Source: Nitrospirota bacterium
Lineage (GTDB): Bacteria > Nitrospinota_A > UBA7883
Reading direction: 5' to 3'
Length of the DNA stretch: 64,000 bases
Assembly: GCA_024275315.1 (NCBI GenBank)
Contig: JAJRZK010000006.1
Span: 1 to 64,000 of the forward strand
The position numbers and the translations under genes were made by a program. Shown piece after piece: positions 10,193-18,426 of the stretch. The notes beneath the pieces were generated by a model that had not been told where the DNA came from, made no database searches, and was given only the letters and a program-made list of their open reading frames with translations. How positions within the stretch are numbered: position 1 is the stretch's first letter; each line of letters opens with the position of its first letter.

Positions 10193-12016
10193 ATGTGCGG
10201 AATAGCTGGCATAGTTGCACTGGAGGATATAAGCGCACGGCTTGTCCAGTCCATACGGAATCTTGAATACAGAGGTTACGACTCGTGCGGGATTGCGATG
10301 CTCAACGGGTCTGGAAAAATAAAGATAAGCAAGAACATCGGCTCTGTCGAGGAAGTCTGCGAGAAGGAAAACTTTGGCAGGCTCAAGGGCTCGGTCGGCA
10401 TCGCGCATACAAGGTGGGCCACCCATGGCGGGGTCACCAAATCCAACGCTCATCCCCACATGTCGTGCGACAACGGCTTTTCCATCGCGCACAACGGGAT
10501 AATATCCAACCATGAAAAGCTCCGGACAAGGCTGAAAAATGCGGGGCACCGGTTTCGCTCCACCACCGATACGGAGGTGATCGTGCATCTTGTGGAGGAC
10601 TGGCACAGGAAGGTCAAATCGGTCGAAAAAGCCTTTGTGGCCGCCATGCGCGAGCTGGACGGGACATACGCCGTCATCCTCGTCACCGGCCACGAGCCGG
10701 ACAGGATATACTGCGCCAGGAACGAAAGCCCCCTCCTTATCGGGCTTGGCGATTATGTCAACTATATCGGGTCCGACCTTAACGCCTTTATCGACCACAC
10801 CAAAAACGCCGTGTTTATGGAGGACAAGGAATACGCCATTGTCACCCATGACAGCTGCATACTAAAACGCATATCCGATGGCGAGACAATGTCCCGCCAG
10901 GTGCAGGAGCTTATGTGGGATTCGGAGATGGCGCAAAAGGGTGGTTTTCCCCATTACATGCTCAAGGAAATCTATGAACAGCCCCAGGTTGTCCATAACG
11001 CCCTGGATATCGACCCTGAGCTGGTGGAGGGTTTTGCGAGGATGGCGCTTGAGAAAAAGACGCTGCACATAACGGGGGTCGGCACCACTTTTTACGTGTC
11101 CCAGATCGGTCAATATTATTTCAGCAGGTACGCCGGCGTTACGCCCATGGTGATATCCTCGGACGAGTTCAGGTTTTTAGCCCAGGTGGACAAGGACACC
11201 GCCATCATAGCGGTTTCCCAGTCCGGGGAGACATACGACACGTTAAACGCTCTTCGTTACGGCAAGAGCCACCATGCGACCACAGGCGCCATAGTGAACG
11301 TGATGGGTTCGTCCATGGCCAGGATGGTGGATCAGATGATCCTCCAGGGGTCCGGGCCGGAGATATGCGTGATCAGTACGAAAGCGGCTCTTTCACAAAT
11401 GATAATTCTGGCCAGGATCGCGATGGCGGCGGGGGTGATGAATGGCCGTATAACCGCGAAACAAGCCAGGGGTTACGAGGCGCAATTGCGGGAGCTGCCC
11501 GCGGCGATAGAGAACGTGTTGAATGAAAAATCGGGTTTTATCCATACAATAGCCCAACAGCAAAGCCATATAAAGCACTGGCTGTTTCTTGGCAGGGGCC
11601 GCTATTATCCTGTCGCCAGGGAATCGGCGCTGAAGATGAAGGAGGTGTCGTATGTTCACGCCGAAGGGATGCCCAGCGGATTTTTGAAACACGGCACGAT
11701 TGCCCTGATTGATGAGAATCTCAATTCCGTGGTGTTCGCCCCGCCGGAGGAGGAGAAGGAGCTGTACAAGCTTACCCTCTCCTCGGCCGAAGAGATCAGG
11801 GCGCGTGACGGATATGTTCTCGGGCTGACATTCAAACAGAAGAAAAAAGAGAAACTGCCCTTCACAGAGCAGATAGTCCTCCCGAAAACCCCACCCTTCA
11901 CCGCTCCGTTCCTGCAAATGGTGGTGGCCCAGCTCCTGTCGTATTTCACCGCCACCACGTTAAAACGCAATATCGACAGACCCAGATCGCTGGCCAAATC
12001 GGTGACGGTGGCCTAG
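10193..12016 (+). CDS. glmS: Glutamine-fructose-6-phosphate aminotransferase
   Basis: Makes glucosamine-6-phosphate from fructose-6-phosphate and glutamine, the entry step to UDP-GlcNAc. The 607 residues match the family. The N-terminal MCGIAGIV exposes the catalytic Cys after Met removal, with [16 protein letters not shown] and NGIISNHE forming the class II glutaminase site. Two SIS domains follow (about 285-420 and 455-595) with SQSGETYDT and [26 protein letters not shown]. The C-terminal tail is [10 protein letters not shown]; the family usually ends in VTVE, so the last residue is atypical although the tail closing the ammonia channel is otherwise conserved. The spacing (6 bases) to the phosphohexomutase gene indicates one transcript. 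No glmS ribozyme is visible upstream. Confidence 0.96.
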   Translation: [607 protein letters not shown]

Positions 12017-12022
12017 GGGAAT

Positions 12023-14068
12023 ATGTTCCTGTTCCAGGGCACCGATGGCGTTCGCCGGCGTGTGAAACTTTCAACCGACCCCGAATTGTCCGGCTTGACG
12101 CCACAACAGGCGTTTATGAGGCATGGCGTGATCACGGAACGATTCATGGAGCTTTACACCTATTGCCATGTTCGCCAGTTGATCGAGTCCGGTTTCATAT
12201 CCGAAGGTGATCGTTTTGTTATCGGGTGGGACCCCCGCGACCCGGACAAGGTGTTCAGCTCCGCGGCGGCGCACGGGTTGGCCAAAGGTGGGGCGAGAGT
12301 GGTCGTGGCCGGCGTGGCGCCGACCCCCGCCGTGGCGCTGTATATGCGATATATAAAAGCCGCCGGGGTGGTCGTGGTTACCGCTTCTCACAATCCGGCT
12401 TCTTACAACGGGATAAAAATATTCACAAGGAGCGGATTGAAGCTTCTCCCCGATGATGATCGGGCGTTGAGCGGCCGGGTCCTTGCCACGGATTACGCGG
12501 AGGTGGAACGGGCCGCGGTCGACGTGTCGATAGAAGACCATCATGATCGTGCGCTGGAAGTGTTTGTAAATTATTCGATCGACCCGTCCAATAGCTGGAT
12601 AGACGATCCGGCGTGGCTTGAGGATATGACCATTGTGGCGGATTGCGCCAACGGGGCGCTTTCGGAAGTGGCGGAGGGTATTCTCCAAAAGGCCGGGTTC
12701 GGCGAAGTGGTCGTGGTGAACGACAGGCTGGACGGATCGGTCAATGTCCGGTCCGGTGTCGCGGAGTTGGAAGGGGTGGATGAAATCGGGCCGGACATGG
12801 TGTCTGACGGCGGCAGGTTCGCGGGGAACATGGCGATGGTTCGTCTGTTTGAAATCGGGAGAAAAAAACGGGATCTTGTGGCGAATGGATCGGCCATGGT
12901 GTGCGCCGCTGTGTTCGATGGCGACGGTGACCGGTTTTATGGTGTCTTTTACAATCCGCTTACGGATTCGGCTTTCGTCCTGACAGGAGACGAGACCGCC
13001 GCGCTCCAGGCGGGGTATATGGCGGAGCGGGGCGAGGGGGATGGACTGTTTCTCAATACGGTTGAAAGCGACCTGGCCGCCGCCATAAAAGCCAGGGAAC
13101 TGGGTTTTGCCACCGAGCTTACCGCTGTCGGTGACAAATGGATTCTGCTGGGTTCGTTTCTCGCCTTGTGGAGGCGGACATTGCCTCCCGATGTGTATAA
13201 CCACATCAGGTCCCTTATTGACAAGGGATCTGTCTCGGCCGATGCGCTGGAAAGGGCGCTGGACGAGGCTGGGGAGGGTCGGGACAAAGTTAGCGCCGCC
13301 GGGGGGCTGGCTCTGGTCGGGGCCGAGGAGAGCGGACACACTATCACCCAAGGGTACCTGGAAATGGCCGATGGCGCGCGGGTCGCGGTTTTTCACGGGA
13401 ACGGTATCAAGAGCTGTCTTAACACTTTCGGGGCGATTTGCGGATCGTGGAGGCGTGGATATCACGCTGACGATGTCGAGCCTGCGCTCGATAGGATCCG
13501 TCATCCGTTCACGGGTGGGTTCAAAAAGACTTTGTATGTCTATTATGTGGATAAATCCCGGTGGCGCAGAGGAACCGCGGTGTGGAATGACGTAAGAGCT
13601 GTTATCTGTGAGAAAATGGCGGAACTGTGGCCCGGAGGTGTTTGCGAGGAGATGGTTCGCGCCGAGGACGCTGATATGCTGTATATGAAAATCATCGAAT
13701 CGGGGTTGCACACCGGCTCTGTGTTTGTGAGGAATTCCGGCACGGAGGACAAAACCGGGGTTACGTTGCGGGGGGATGTGACGGCGGAAACGAAGCTGTT
13801 GGAAATTGGCGGGGCGGTGTTGCGGCGGCTCATAGCGGGGTTGAAGGATCAAAAGGGCGTGATGGGCAGGGCCGAGATGGAACTGCTGACAGCGGCCGGG
13901 CGGGGGGGCGCTCCGCAATCTCCTGTGGGCGGGCTGGATGATCGGGAATATCGTCAACTGCTTGTGGAAACCGCTACAAAACAAGGGTTTTTAACCGATC
14001 CCGATCCTGGCGCTGTGTTGACGGAGCTTGGAAAATGGTATCTTTCGACGGGGGAACCAAAAATATGA
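12023..14068 (+). CDS. Oversized phosphohexomutase (PGM/PMM superfamily)
   Basis: Alpha-D-phosphohexomutase of 681 residues, over 200 more than standard GlmM or ManB. All four active-site elements are visible: phosphoserine loop VTASHNPASYNG (Ser122), metal loop DGDGDR (299-304), sugar-recognition loop GAEESGH (about 435-441) and phosphate-binding loop VRNSGTEDKTG (about 570-580). The extra length lies in insertions between domains (about 165-200 and 390-430) and a C-terminal extension of about 75 residues (LLTAAGRGGAPQ onward), not recognised. Placed after glmS, it is the likely source of GlcN-1-P, although phosphoglucose or phosphomannose activity cannot be excluded. Its stop overlaps the next gene by 4 bases (ATGA). 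Confidence 0.85.
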   Translation: MFLFQGTDGVRRRVKLSTDPELSGLTPQQAFMRHGVITERFMELYTYCHVRQLIESGFISEGDRFVIGWDPRDPDKVFSSAAAHGLAKGGARVVVAGVAPTPAVALYMRYIKAAGVVVVTASHNPASYNGIKIFTRSGLKLLPDDDRALSGRVLATDYAEVERAAVDVSIEDHHDRALEVFVNYSIDPSNSWIDDPAWLEDMTIVADCANGALSEVAEGILQKAGFGEVVVVNDRLDGSVNVRSGVAELEGVDEIGPDMVSDGGRFAGNMAMVRLFEIGRKKRDLVANGSAMVCAAVFDGDGDRFYGVFYNPLTDSAFVLTGDETAALQAGYMAERGEGDGLFLNTVESDLAAAIKARELGFATELTAVGDKWILLGSFLALWRRTLPPDVYNHIRSLIDKGSVSADALERALDEAGEGRDKVSAAGGLALVGAEESGHTITQGYLEMADGARVAVFHGNGIKSCLNTFGAICGSWRRGYHADDVEPALDRIRHPFTGGFKKTLYVYYVDKSRWRRGTAVWNDVRAVICEKMAELWPGGVCEEMVRAEDADMLYMKIIESGLHTGSVFVRNSGTEDKTGVTLRGDVTAETKLLEIGGAVLRRLIAGLKDQKGVMGRAEMELLTAAGRGGAPQSPVGGLDDREYRQLLVETATKQGFLTDPDPGAVLTELGKWYLSTGEPKI

Positions 14069-14883
14069 AATCAGAAGAAATGTTTCTGGCCAACAACCGG
14101 TTCCGGTTTTTGGATTACATCAAGGAAGGGCCGGCGCTTTGGTCTGTCCTGGAGAGGATTCCCGGTATAATAGAGGAATTCCTGGATGGCAAAAAGGGTA
14201 CGGAGCAGGATGTATACGGACACGCTCTTCTGCCCGGCTCGGTCCGGATCCCCCATGGGTCCGGTGAACGCTCCGTTTCGGTCATGCAGACCATGGCCGT
14301 CGAGGAGGATATATATATCAGGCAGGCCAAGGTGTTTATCGGCAGGGGGACGACGCTGGAATATGGGGCGATCATCAAGGGACCTTGCGTTATCGGGGAA
14401 AATTGCGAGATACGGCAGGGGGCGTATCTTCGCGGCTCCGTTATTATCGGGGACGGTTGCGTGGTGGGCCATGTGACCGAGGTGAAGAAATCGATATTCA
14501 TGGACCGCACAAACGCGGGGCATTTCGCCTATGTGGGGGATTCGGTGCTGGGTAGCCGTGTGAACCTTGGCGCGGGCGTGATTCTGGCCAACCTGCAGTT
14601 TCGAACGCCAGGGGAGATAGACTCCGGCGTCATAAGGGAGATTGTCATAAACAGGCGGGGGGACGCGCGTCCCACCGGGCTGGAAAAGCTCGGCTCCGTG
14701 ATCGGGGACTATACGGAGGTCGGGTGCAACACGGTGATGACACCAGGTGTCGTCATCGGGCCAAGGTGCTGGGTCTATCCCAACACCACTGTGCCAAAGG
14801 GGTTTTACGAGCCCGGAAAGTTCATCAGGACAAGGGGTGTTTCATTGTCCGTGGACGCGACGGACTTGCCGCAGGTGGATTGA
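14065..14883 (+). CDS. Stand-alone left-handed beta-helix acetyltransferase (GlmU C-terminal type)
   Basis: A 272-residue protein: a short helical N-terminus (about 1-55), then hexapeptide repeats (about 60-245) of the LbH fold. Unlike the upstream fusion, it keeps the GlmU acetyltransferase triad: AGHFAYVGDSVLGSRVNLGAG holds His153, Tyr156 and Asn167, equivalent by motif to His363, Tyr366 and Asn377 of E. coli GlmU. There is no nucleotidyltransferase domain. It could acetylate GlcN-1-P, supplying the activity missing from the stand-alone uridylyltransferase upstream. The start at 14065 uses an ATGA overlap with the phosphohexomutase stop and a GGGGGA site 9 bases upstream. A different sugar acceptor is the main alternative. 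Confidence 0.82.
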   Translation: MKSEEMFLANNRFRFLDYIKEGPALWSVLERIPGIIEEFLDGKKGTEQDVYGHALLPGSVRIPHGSGERSVSVMQTMAVEEDIYIRQAKVFIGRGTTLEYGAIIKGPCVIGENCEIRQGAYLRGSVIIGDGCVVGHVTEVKKSIFMDRTNAGHFAYVGDSVLGSRVNLGAGVILANLQFRTPGEIDSGVIREIVINRRGDARPTGLEKLGSVIGDYTEVGCNTVMTPGVVIGPRCWVYPNTTVPKGFYEPGKFIRTRGVSLSVDATDLPQVD

Positions 14884-14887
14884 CAAC

Positions 14888-15394
14888 ATGAGAATATTCG
14901 TTATGTTTACACTGTTTCTGATCTTCTCCGCTTCGTTGCTGTCCCCTGTGTCGGCCAAGGACCTTCCGGAGATGGCGCCAGGGTTTACTCTCGAAAAGGC
15001 CGGAGGGGGTGTGGTGACTCTCGAAAAGTACCGGGGTTCGGCTGTGATTGTTAATTTCTGGGCCACATGGTGCAAACCTTGCGTGGAGGAGATGCCGGCC
15101 CTGGAGCGGATACACCGGAACCGCGCCGGTTCCGGCGTTTCGGTTATCGGCGTCAATTACAGGCAAAAGGCCAAACGTGTGGAGAGGTTCATAAAGGAAA
15201 ACTCCATAACGTTTCCCGTGGCGCTGGACAGCAAGGGCAAAACGGCCAAAATCTATGGAGTGAACGCGTTGCCGCACACGGTCCTGGTGGACAAGGACGG
15301 CAAGGTGGTAAAATCCCGCGAGGGCCCGCTGACAGAGTCGACAATCGACGAATGGTTCCAGGCTTTGAAAACGTGCGGCGATTCACCATGCTAG
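14888..15394 (+). CDS. TlpA/ResA-like exported thioredoxin-fold protein
   Basis: A 168-residue periplasmic thiol-disulfide protein of the TlpA/ResA class. A signal peptide (MRIFVMFTLFLIFSASLL, ending near VSA at residue 23) is followed by a redoxin-like domain with the active-site WATWCKPCVEEMP and the cis-Pro segment NALPHTVLVD. Such proteins reduce disulfides in apocytochromes or other envelope proteins. The ATG at 14888 is 4 bases after the acetyltransferase stop; longer in-frame starts would place the signal peptide internally. The mature C-terminus has a Cys pair (TCGDSPC) outside the fold. It is the last gene of the amino-sugar operon, but a functional link is not obvious. Confidence 0.87.
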   Translation: MRIFVMFTLFLIFSASLLSPVSAKDLPEMAPGFTLEKAGGGVVTLEKYRGSAVIVNFWATWCKPCVEEMPALERIHRNRAGSGVSVIGVNYRQKAKRVERFIKENSITFPVALDSKGKTAKIYGVNALPHTVLVDKDGKVVKSREGPLTESTIDEWFQALKTCGDSPC

Positions 15395-15395
15395 A

Positions 15396-15443
15396 GCCTG
15401 GCCGATAAATATCGCCACCTCCCCGGCGATCCGTTCGCCAGGC
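15396..15443. terminator. Possible bidirectional hairpin between convergent genes
   Basis: GCCTGGC at 15396-15402 and GCCAGGC at 15437-15443 can pair around a 34-base loop that itself holds a smaller CGATAAATATCG palindrome. It sits in the 64-base gap between the convergent TlpA-like and trxA genes. The long loop makes it a weak candidate. Confidence 0.25.
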
Positions 15444-15458
15444 CGGTTTTGCCGGGCG

Positions 15459-15785
15459 CTATATGTTCTGGTCGATAACTTCCTGAAGCTCGGACTTGGA
15501 CCGCACACCGACGACCTGTTTTAAAATATCCCCGTTCTTGAAGAACAGCAGTGTCGGGATCGATCTTATTCCGTATTTCGTCGCGGTCTTGTTGTTGTCA
15601 TCGACGTTAAGTTTGCCGATGCTCAATTTTCCCTGGTACTCATTGGCCAGTTCTTCTATGGTGGGAGCTATCATCCGGCACGGGGCGCACCACTCCGCCC
15701 AGAAATCCACGAGGGTCAACATGCCTGAATTAATAACTTTTTCATCAAAATTGTCGTCTGTAAACTCTGCAACATTATTAGCCAT
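15459..15785 (-). CDS. trxA: Thioredoxin
   Basis: Cytosolic disulfide reductase of 108 residues, the standard length. The active site is FWAEWCAPCRMIAP, with Cys33 and Cys36; the usual WCGPC has Ala in place of Gly here, a change known from other thioredoxin relatives that may shift redox potential. The buried Asp (VDFWA), cis-Pro IRSIPTL and the C-terminal helix are normal. An AAGGAG site lies about 10 bases upstream of the ATG. The gene has its own promoter, located at the end of the upstream deoxysugar gene. Confidence 0.95.
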   Translation of the reverse strand: MANNVAEFTDDNFDEKVINSGMLTLVDFWAEWCAPCRMIAPTIEELANEYQGKLSIGKLNVDDNNKTATKYGIRSIPTLLFFKNGDILKQVVGVRSKSELQEVIDQNI

Positions 15786-15838
15786 TACTTCATGTCTCCT
15801 TGATCAAAACTGCAATCTCGCGCAATGCCATCAACTAG

Positions 15839-15867
15839 ATATTAACTGTTAGACCGAAGATAATCAA
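15839..15867 (-). promoter_or_regulatory. Sigma-70-type promoter for trxA
   Basis: On the minus strand TTGATT (15867-15862) and TAATAT (15844-15839) are separated by 17 bases, placing the start of transcription near 15832, about 47 bases before trxA. The -35 box overlaps the stop of the preceding gene. Confidence 0.6.
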
Positions 15868-16826
15868 CCTGTGATTTTTTCCCTGGAAACCACGTTTCTG
15901 AAGTTTTCCAGAAGATCGGACAAAGTCTTGTCCATCGGAATTTGTGGCGTCCAGCGGGTCAACTGAAAAGTTTTCGCTACGTCACCGAAGACGATCGGGT
16001 TTTCGGACGGCCTGGAACGGGCCGGGTCCAGCTCCGATCTGAGGCCGCGCCTGGTGGACAAACCCAGCAGTGTGTCGAGAATCCATTTTATTTTTATCGG
16101 CCTGCCGGAGCAGACATGATAGACGCCGCCTGTCTCTCCTTTGGAGAGTATGAGAGGGTACACCGCCGCGACATCGCGCACGTCGCAAAAGTCCCGCTCT
16201 GCGTCCAGGCTCCCCGTCCGTATGACAGGGTCGCTCAGCCCCGCCTCGATCCGCGCAATCTGGGAGGCGAACGCAGGCGCGACAAAGCGGGTGTCCTGCC
16301 CTGGTCCGGTATGGTTGAAGGGTCTTGCGATCACCACATGCAGGCCGGGGTTGTGGGCGTATTGCCGGGCGATCGCCTCGGCGCAATACTTTGATGTGGA
16401 ATAGGCGTTGACAGGATCCGCGGGCCTGCTCTCGGATATGGGGTTTTCCGCAGGATCGACCCTGCCGTAAACCTCGGAGCTGCTGGCTAGCAGGGTTTTG
16501 CTGTGAGGCGCCAGGCTGGCCAGGGACTCGAGCAGGTTCAATGTTCCGTTCACGTTGGATCTGTAAGCCGATATGCGGTCGTTCACGGCGTCGGGCATAA
16601 AGGACACCGCCGCCAGGTGGTATACCGCGTCAGGCCGGATGTCGGATATCGCGCAATACGTTTGATCGTAATCGTCCAGGGAGACTTTCACCAACCGGCC
16701 CGGAAAATCATCGCCCGGGCGGGAACTGCGATAAGTTCCGAAAATTTCCACGTCTTTTGATCCGGCCAGGGCGCGGGCCAGGATTTTACCTACAAACCCT
16801 CCTGCGCCGGTTATAAGGATTTTCAT
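15864..16826 (-). CDS. NAD(P)-dependent sugar epimerase/reductase, GDP-4-keto-6-deoxy-mannose reductase-like
   Basis: Extended short-chain dehydrogenase of 320 residues acting on a nucleotide sugar. The Rossmann motif GAGGFVGK, the YHLAA segment, catalytic Ser in ASSSEVYG and the Y-x-x-x-K pair in YSTSKYCAE are all present. ARPFNHTGPGQ followed by FVAPAFASQIARIEAG is characteristic of GDP-6-deoxy-lyxo-hexulose reductase (Rmd) and GDP-mannose dehydratase relatives. A role in making GDP-D-rhamnose or a similar deoxyhexose for surface polysaccharide is likely, but no GDP-mannose 4,6-dehydratase gene is in view. It starts 10 bases after the secretin-like gene on the same strand. Confidence 0.8.
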   Translation of the reverse strand: MKILITGAGGFVGKILARALAGSKDVEIFGTYRSSRPGDDFPGRLVKVSLDDYDQTYCAISDIRPDAVYHLAAVSFMPDAVNDRISAYRSNVNGTLNLLESLASLAPHSKTLLASSSEVYGRVDPAENPISESRPADPVNAYSTSKYCAEAIARQYAHNPGLHVVIARPFNHTGPGQDTRFVAPAFASQIARIEAGLSDPVIRTGSLDAERDFCDVRDVAAVYPLILSKGETGGVYHVCSGRPIKIKWILDTLLGLSTRRGLRSELDPARSRPSENPIVFGDVAKTFQLTRWTPQIPMDKTLSDLLENFRNVVSREKITG

Positions 16827-16836
16827 ATGGAGCGCA

Positions 16837-17691
16837 TTACTTCAGGTTTTCTGACCGAACCCTCAGGATCATCACGAAGCTCGATTCGGATTTACGTCCC
16901 GATACGCCACGCATAAAATTCGTGTTGAACGAGTTTTTATCATCGTTCTGGCTTCCTATAACCACCATGCCGGGGTCGCTTATTATGATGGAGGTGGATG
17001 CGTTTTTCACGGAGAAGCTTTTCTTTTCCCGATCATAATAGCTCACCTCCGGCTCCAGCGTGATTTTTATCTTGGAGCCTTTTTTTATGGTTCTCGCCTT
17101 GACGGTAAAGCTGGTTCCGGCGTCCTTGAACGTTACATTTTTGGAAATATAACCATTGTTGTATCCGTATTGCCGGTAATACTCGGTAAAAGGTACCGTC
17201 TTGCCCACGAATATGCGCCCCTTTTTGTCCTCCATAATGAGTAGAGACTGTTTTTTTACGCTGTGAGAGCTTGCCGTGGAGGCGTTTGCGCTGATCTCCA
17301 GGTTTTTGCCGGAGGATGGGCCAGGAAATGTCCCTATCGACCAGCCGTGGCCGCCCGCTTGCCATTTTACGTCTATACCCAGATCTTTGAGCCTGCTTTT
17401 TTCCACGAACTCCACGGTTATGCGGATGTTTTTTGGTTTCCGGTCCAGGCTGGAGATGACCCTGGCCACCTGTTTTAACACTTCGGGCTCGTCGACCACG
17501 ATCAAAGTGTTGCTCGAGGTATTGACAGTGACCTTTCCTTCGGGACCAAGGAGCGATTCCACAACATCTTTAAGTTCGGCGGCGTTGGTGTAATAGATTT
17601 CAAAGATTTTTACGGTGGTCTTTCCGGCGTACGCGGCGCCGGCCGATATCGCCAGCGCCAGTGTGACCAATAGCAGGCAGGATCGTGTCAT
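16837..17691 (-). CDS. Short secretin-like protein (N1 plus partial secretin core)
   Basis: A 284-residue exported protein. Signal peptide MTRSCLLLVTLALAISAG ends near AYA. Residues about 25-85 form a secretin N1/NolW domain (IFEIYYTNAAELKDVVESLL, with the NTLIVVDEPEVL strand). The rest resembles the periplasmic face of a secretin core: VEFVEKSRLKDLGIDVKW, VGKTVPFTEYY, ITLEPEVSYYD and SIIISDPGMVVIGS. It is much shorter than GspD, PilQ or PulD (500-700) and lacks clear N0 and C-terminal S domains. GAGGAG precedes the start. It is divergent from four pseudopilin genes, so a role in a type II secretion or type IV pilus-like machine is plausible; an accessory ring component is an alternative. Confidence 0.75.
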   Translation of the reverse strand: MTRSCLLLVTLALAISAGAAYAGKTTVKIFEIYYTNAAELKDVVESLLGPEGKVTVNTSSNTLIVVDEPEVLKQVARVISSLDRKPKNIRITVEFVEKSRLKDLGIDVKWQAGGHGWSIGTFPGPSSGKNLEISANASTASSHSVKKQSLLIMEDKKGRIFVGKTVPFTEYYRQYGYNNGYISKNVTFKDAGTSFTVKARTIKKGSKIKITLEPEVSYYDREKKSFSVKNASTSIIISDPGMVVIGSQNDDKNSFNTNFMRGVSGRKSESSFVMILRVRSENLK

Positions 17692-17701
17692 GGGACGCTC
17701 C

Positions 17702-18025
17702 TCAGGCCATGGCGTGGCGAAGGTCTATGACGCCGATGGCGGCGACGCATTCGCCCGCGCTGTTTCTGATCGGAGCCGCCGCAATGGGGATCCCCTTGTA
17801 GGCGCCATATTCCGGCCTTTCCCGGACAACCTCATTTGTCTCCAGAACTTTCTCCAGCACCGGTCCCGTGAAATTGTTGTCGATCACCCGGCCTGTTTCT
17901 ATGCGGACACCGGGCCTGTTCTTGCTGCGGATACATACGGGAAACTGGTCTACGATATAGAACAAAGCCATAGCCAGCGGTGTAAGCTCTTCTGCCGTCA
18001 TATCCGGATGAAACAACTCGCTCAT
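17702..18025 (-). CDS. DUF2111-like small sensor domain protein
   Basis: A 107-residue cytosolic protein resembling DUF2111, a PAS-like domain described mainly in methanogens. Distinct segments are LTPLAMALFYIVDQFPVCIRS, GVRIETGRVIDNNFTGPVLE and the C-terminal GIPIAAAPIRNSAGECVAAIGVIDL. The last resembles a small-molecule-binding GAF/PAS core. A perfect AAGGAGGA site ends 9 bases before ATG 18025; the in-frame ATT/ATG codons at 18034 are too close to it. No enzymatic motif is seen, and the ligand is unknown. It lies between a small membrane protein gene and the secretin-like gene on the same strand. Confidence 0.65.
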   Translation of the reverse strand: MSELFHPDMTAEELTPLAMALFYIVDQFPVCIRSKNRPGVRIETGRVIDNNFTGPVLEKVLETNEVVRERPEYGAYKGIPIAAAPIRNSAGECVAAIGVIDLRHAMA

Positions 18026-18090
18026 GGTAATCATTCCTCCTTAGATGGTTTGCACAAGATGTTGTGCAACGTGAAACTGGTTCATCGCTC

Positions 18091-18321
18091 TCACGGCTCG
18101 TTGCTCGCTAGTGGCGCAATATCCACAACACCTGTCAGAAACAGCGCTCCAGCGGCGATGATAATTATCCCCATAAAACGCATCATCAGGATCACCGTGT
18201 CTCCGGCCACGGGTTTCTGCCCGATCAATTTCCAGTTTTTTCGCATGGACGCCGGCATGAGAATCATCAGCGTAAAACCGAAAATAAACAACCCAAGCGC
18301 GAACAGCGAATTCTGGCTCAT
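18091..18321 (-). CDS. Small two-helix membrane protein
   Basis: A 76-residue hydrophobic protein of unknown function. Helix 1 is at about 5-24 (LFALGLFIFGFTLMILMPAS), a short basic loop MRKNWKLIGQKP follows, and helix 2 spans about 43-65 (VILMMRFMGIIIIAAGALFL). The start ATG 18321 is preceded by GGAA 6 bases upstream; a longer in-frame opening to 18630 runs antisense into the pseudopilin gene and has no signal, so it was not used. It is the first gene of the minus-strand run leading to the secretin-like protein. Confidence 0.6.
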   Translation of the reverse strand: MSQNSLFALGLFIFGFTLMILMPASMRKNWKLIGQKPVAGDTVILMMRFMGIIIIAAGALFLTGVVDIAPLASNEP

Positions 18322-18391
18322 AATTTCCAGGAAAGATTGATCTTGTATCACTATAACACAGCCACGCCCGCTTGTGCTCTCCCGGGTCTTG

Positions 18392-18420
18392 TTGGGTAAG
18401 TGGTCTGTTTTTAGTATAAT
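18392..18420 (+). promoter_or_regulatory. Promoter placing transcription start at the pseudopilin ATG
   Basis: TTGGGT at 18392-18397, 17 bases, and a perfect TATAAT at 18415-18420. The ATG of the first pseudopilin starts at 18427, exactly where transcription is expected to begin, and no Shine-Dalgarno sequence intervenes. The message may therefore be leaderless. Confidence 0.6.
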
Positions 18421-18426
18421 TCTCTT

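Noticed and set aside
10160-10195. glmS ribozyme
   Set aside because: Only 23 bases separate glmS from the upstream gene, too short for the ribozyme.
12071-13984. 637-codon open frame antisense to the phosphohexomutase
   Set aside because: Pure shadow of a GC-rich gene: no domain, His/Arg/Pro-rich, no ribosome site; the sense frame has all catalytic motifs.
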